In this document: positions 63,958 through 64,000 of the stretch, in pieces
Numbering within the stretch: position 1 is the stretch's first letter
Layout: each line of letters opens with the position of its first letter
Assembly (NCBI GenBank): GCA_004380135.1
Contig: QXCR01000010.1
Location: forward strand, 310,001 to 374,000
Source of the DNA: Stemphylium vesicarium
Taxonomy: Eukaryota > Ascomycota > Dothideomycetes > Pleosporales > Pleosporaceae
Length of the DNA stretch: 64,000 nt
Direction of reading: 5' to 3'
Made by a program: the position numbers and the translations under genes
Notes under the pieces: generated by a model
What the model was told of the DNA's origin: nothing
The model's input: only the letters and a program-made list of their open reading frames with translations
Databases searched by the model: none

Positions 63958-64000
63958 GCCATGATCATCGCATCCCTCCTTTTCCTTCCCCCTTCCTCTC

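Overview
The window looks like nuclear DNA of a filamentous ascomycete, most likely a Dothideomycete of the Pleosporales type (the rank below phylum is inference). Reasons: short introns of about 50-120 nt with GTRNGT donors, CTRAC-like branch points and YAG acceptors; fungal orthologues of ribosomal protein L4, TAF11, the SNW splicing factor and pyruvate decarboxylase; fungal families such as LysM proteins, a DUF7703-like membrane protein and intradiol dioxygenase; and a Fot1/pogo DNA transposon whose lesions have the form made by repeat-induced point mutation (RIP, TpA-creating C-to-T changes). No virus, plasmid or prokaryotic features are seen.

Layout. Bases 1-8700 carry accessory genes: a partial gene at the left edge, two related BTB-like hypothetical genes (1172-1995 minus, 2994-3701 plus), a DUF7703-like membrane protein (5408-6442) and a broken ankyrin-type gene (6474-7637). 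Bases 8700-16700 are repeat-rich. A 58-bp direct repeat lies on each side of a membrane sulfatase/LTA-synthase-like gene (9924-12825) and a dead Fot1/pogo element with complete 67-bp terminal inverted repeats (13231-15240). A trinucleotide microsatellite follows. Bases 16700-22100 hold a candidate small secreted protein, a second broken ankyrin-type gene homologous to the first, an orphan hypothetical gene and a decayed gene with several stops. From 23 kb on, the region is mostly conserved: a metallophosphoesterase, a J-domain protein, an Msg5-type MAP-kinase phosphatase, RPL4, TAF11, a small ankyrin protein, a Gly-rich protein, a Ulp1-like SUMO/NEDD8 protease and a large disordered protein.

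Between 49.9 and 56.8 kb the sequence becomes accessory again: an orphan gene, a nine-exon LysM gene with two in-frame stops, and, 88 bp upstream of it in the opposite orientation, the TPR tail of an NLR-like protein whose nucleotide-binding half is missing. The right end is housekeeping and metabolism: PRP45, an intradiol ring-cleavage dioxygenase and pyruvate decarboxylase, all on the plus strand.

Main themes. Intact core genes (translation, transcription initiation, splicing, signalling, protein modification) alternate with islands of repeats and degraded genes. The degraded genes share one lesion style: single in-frame stops of a kind that one C-to-T change can create. The best candidates for a closer look are the LysM gene with introns repeated at one position of the LysM module, the two ankyrin-type paralogues broken at equivalent places, the NLR fragment next to the LysM gene, and a seven-fold SP..F motif in the MAP-kinase phosphatase. 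Gene models were spliced by eye; exon ends are proposals checked only for reading-frame consistency.
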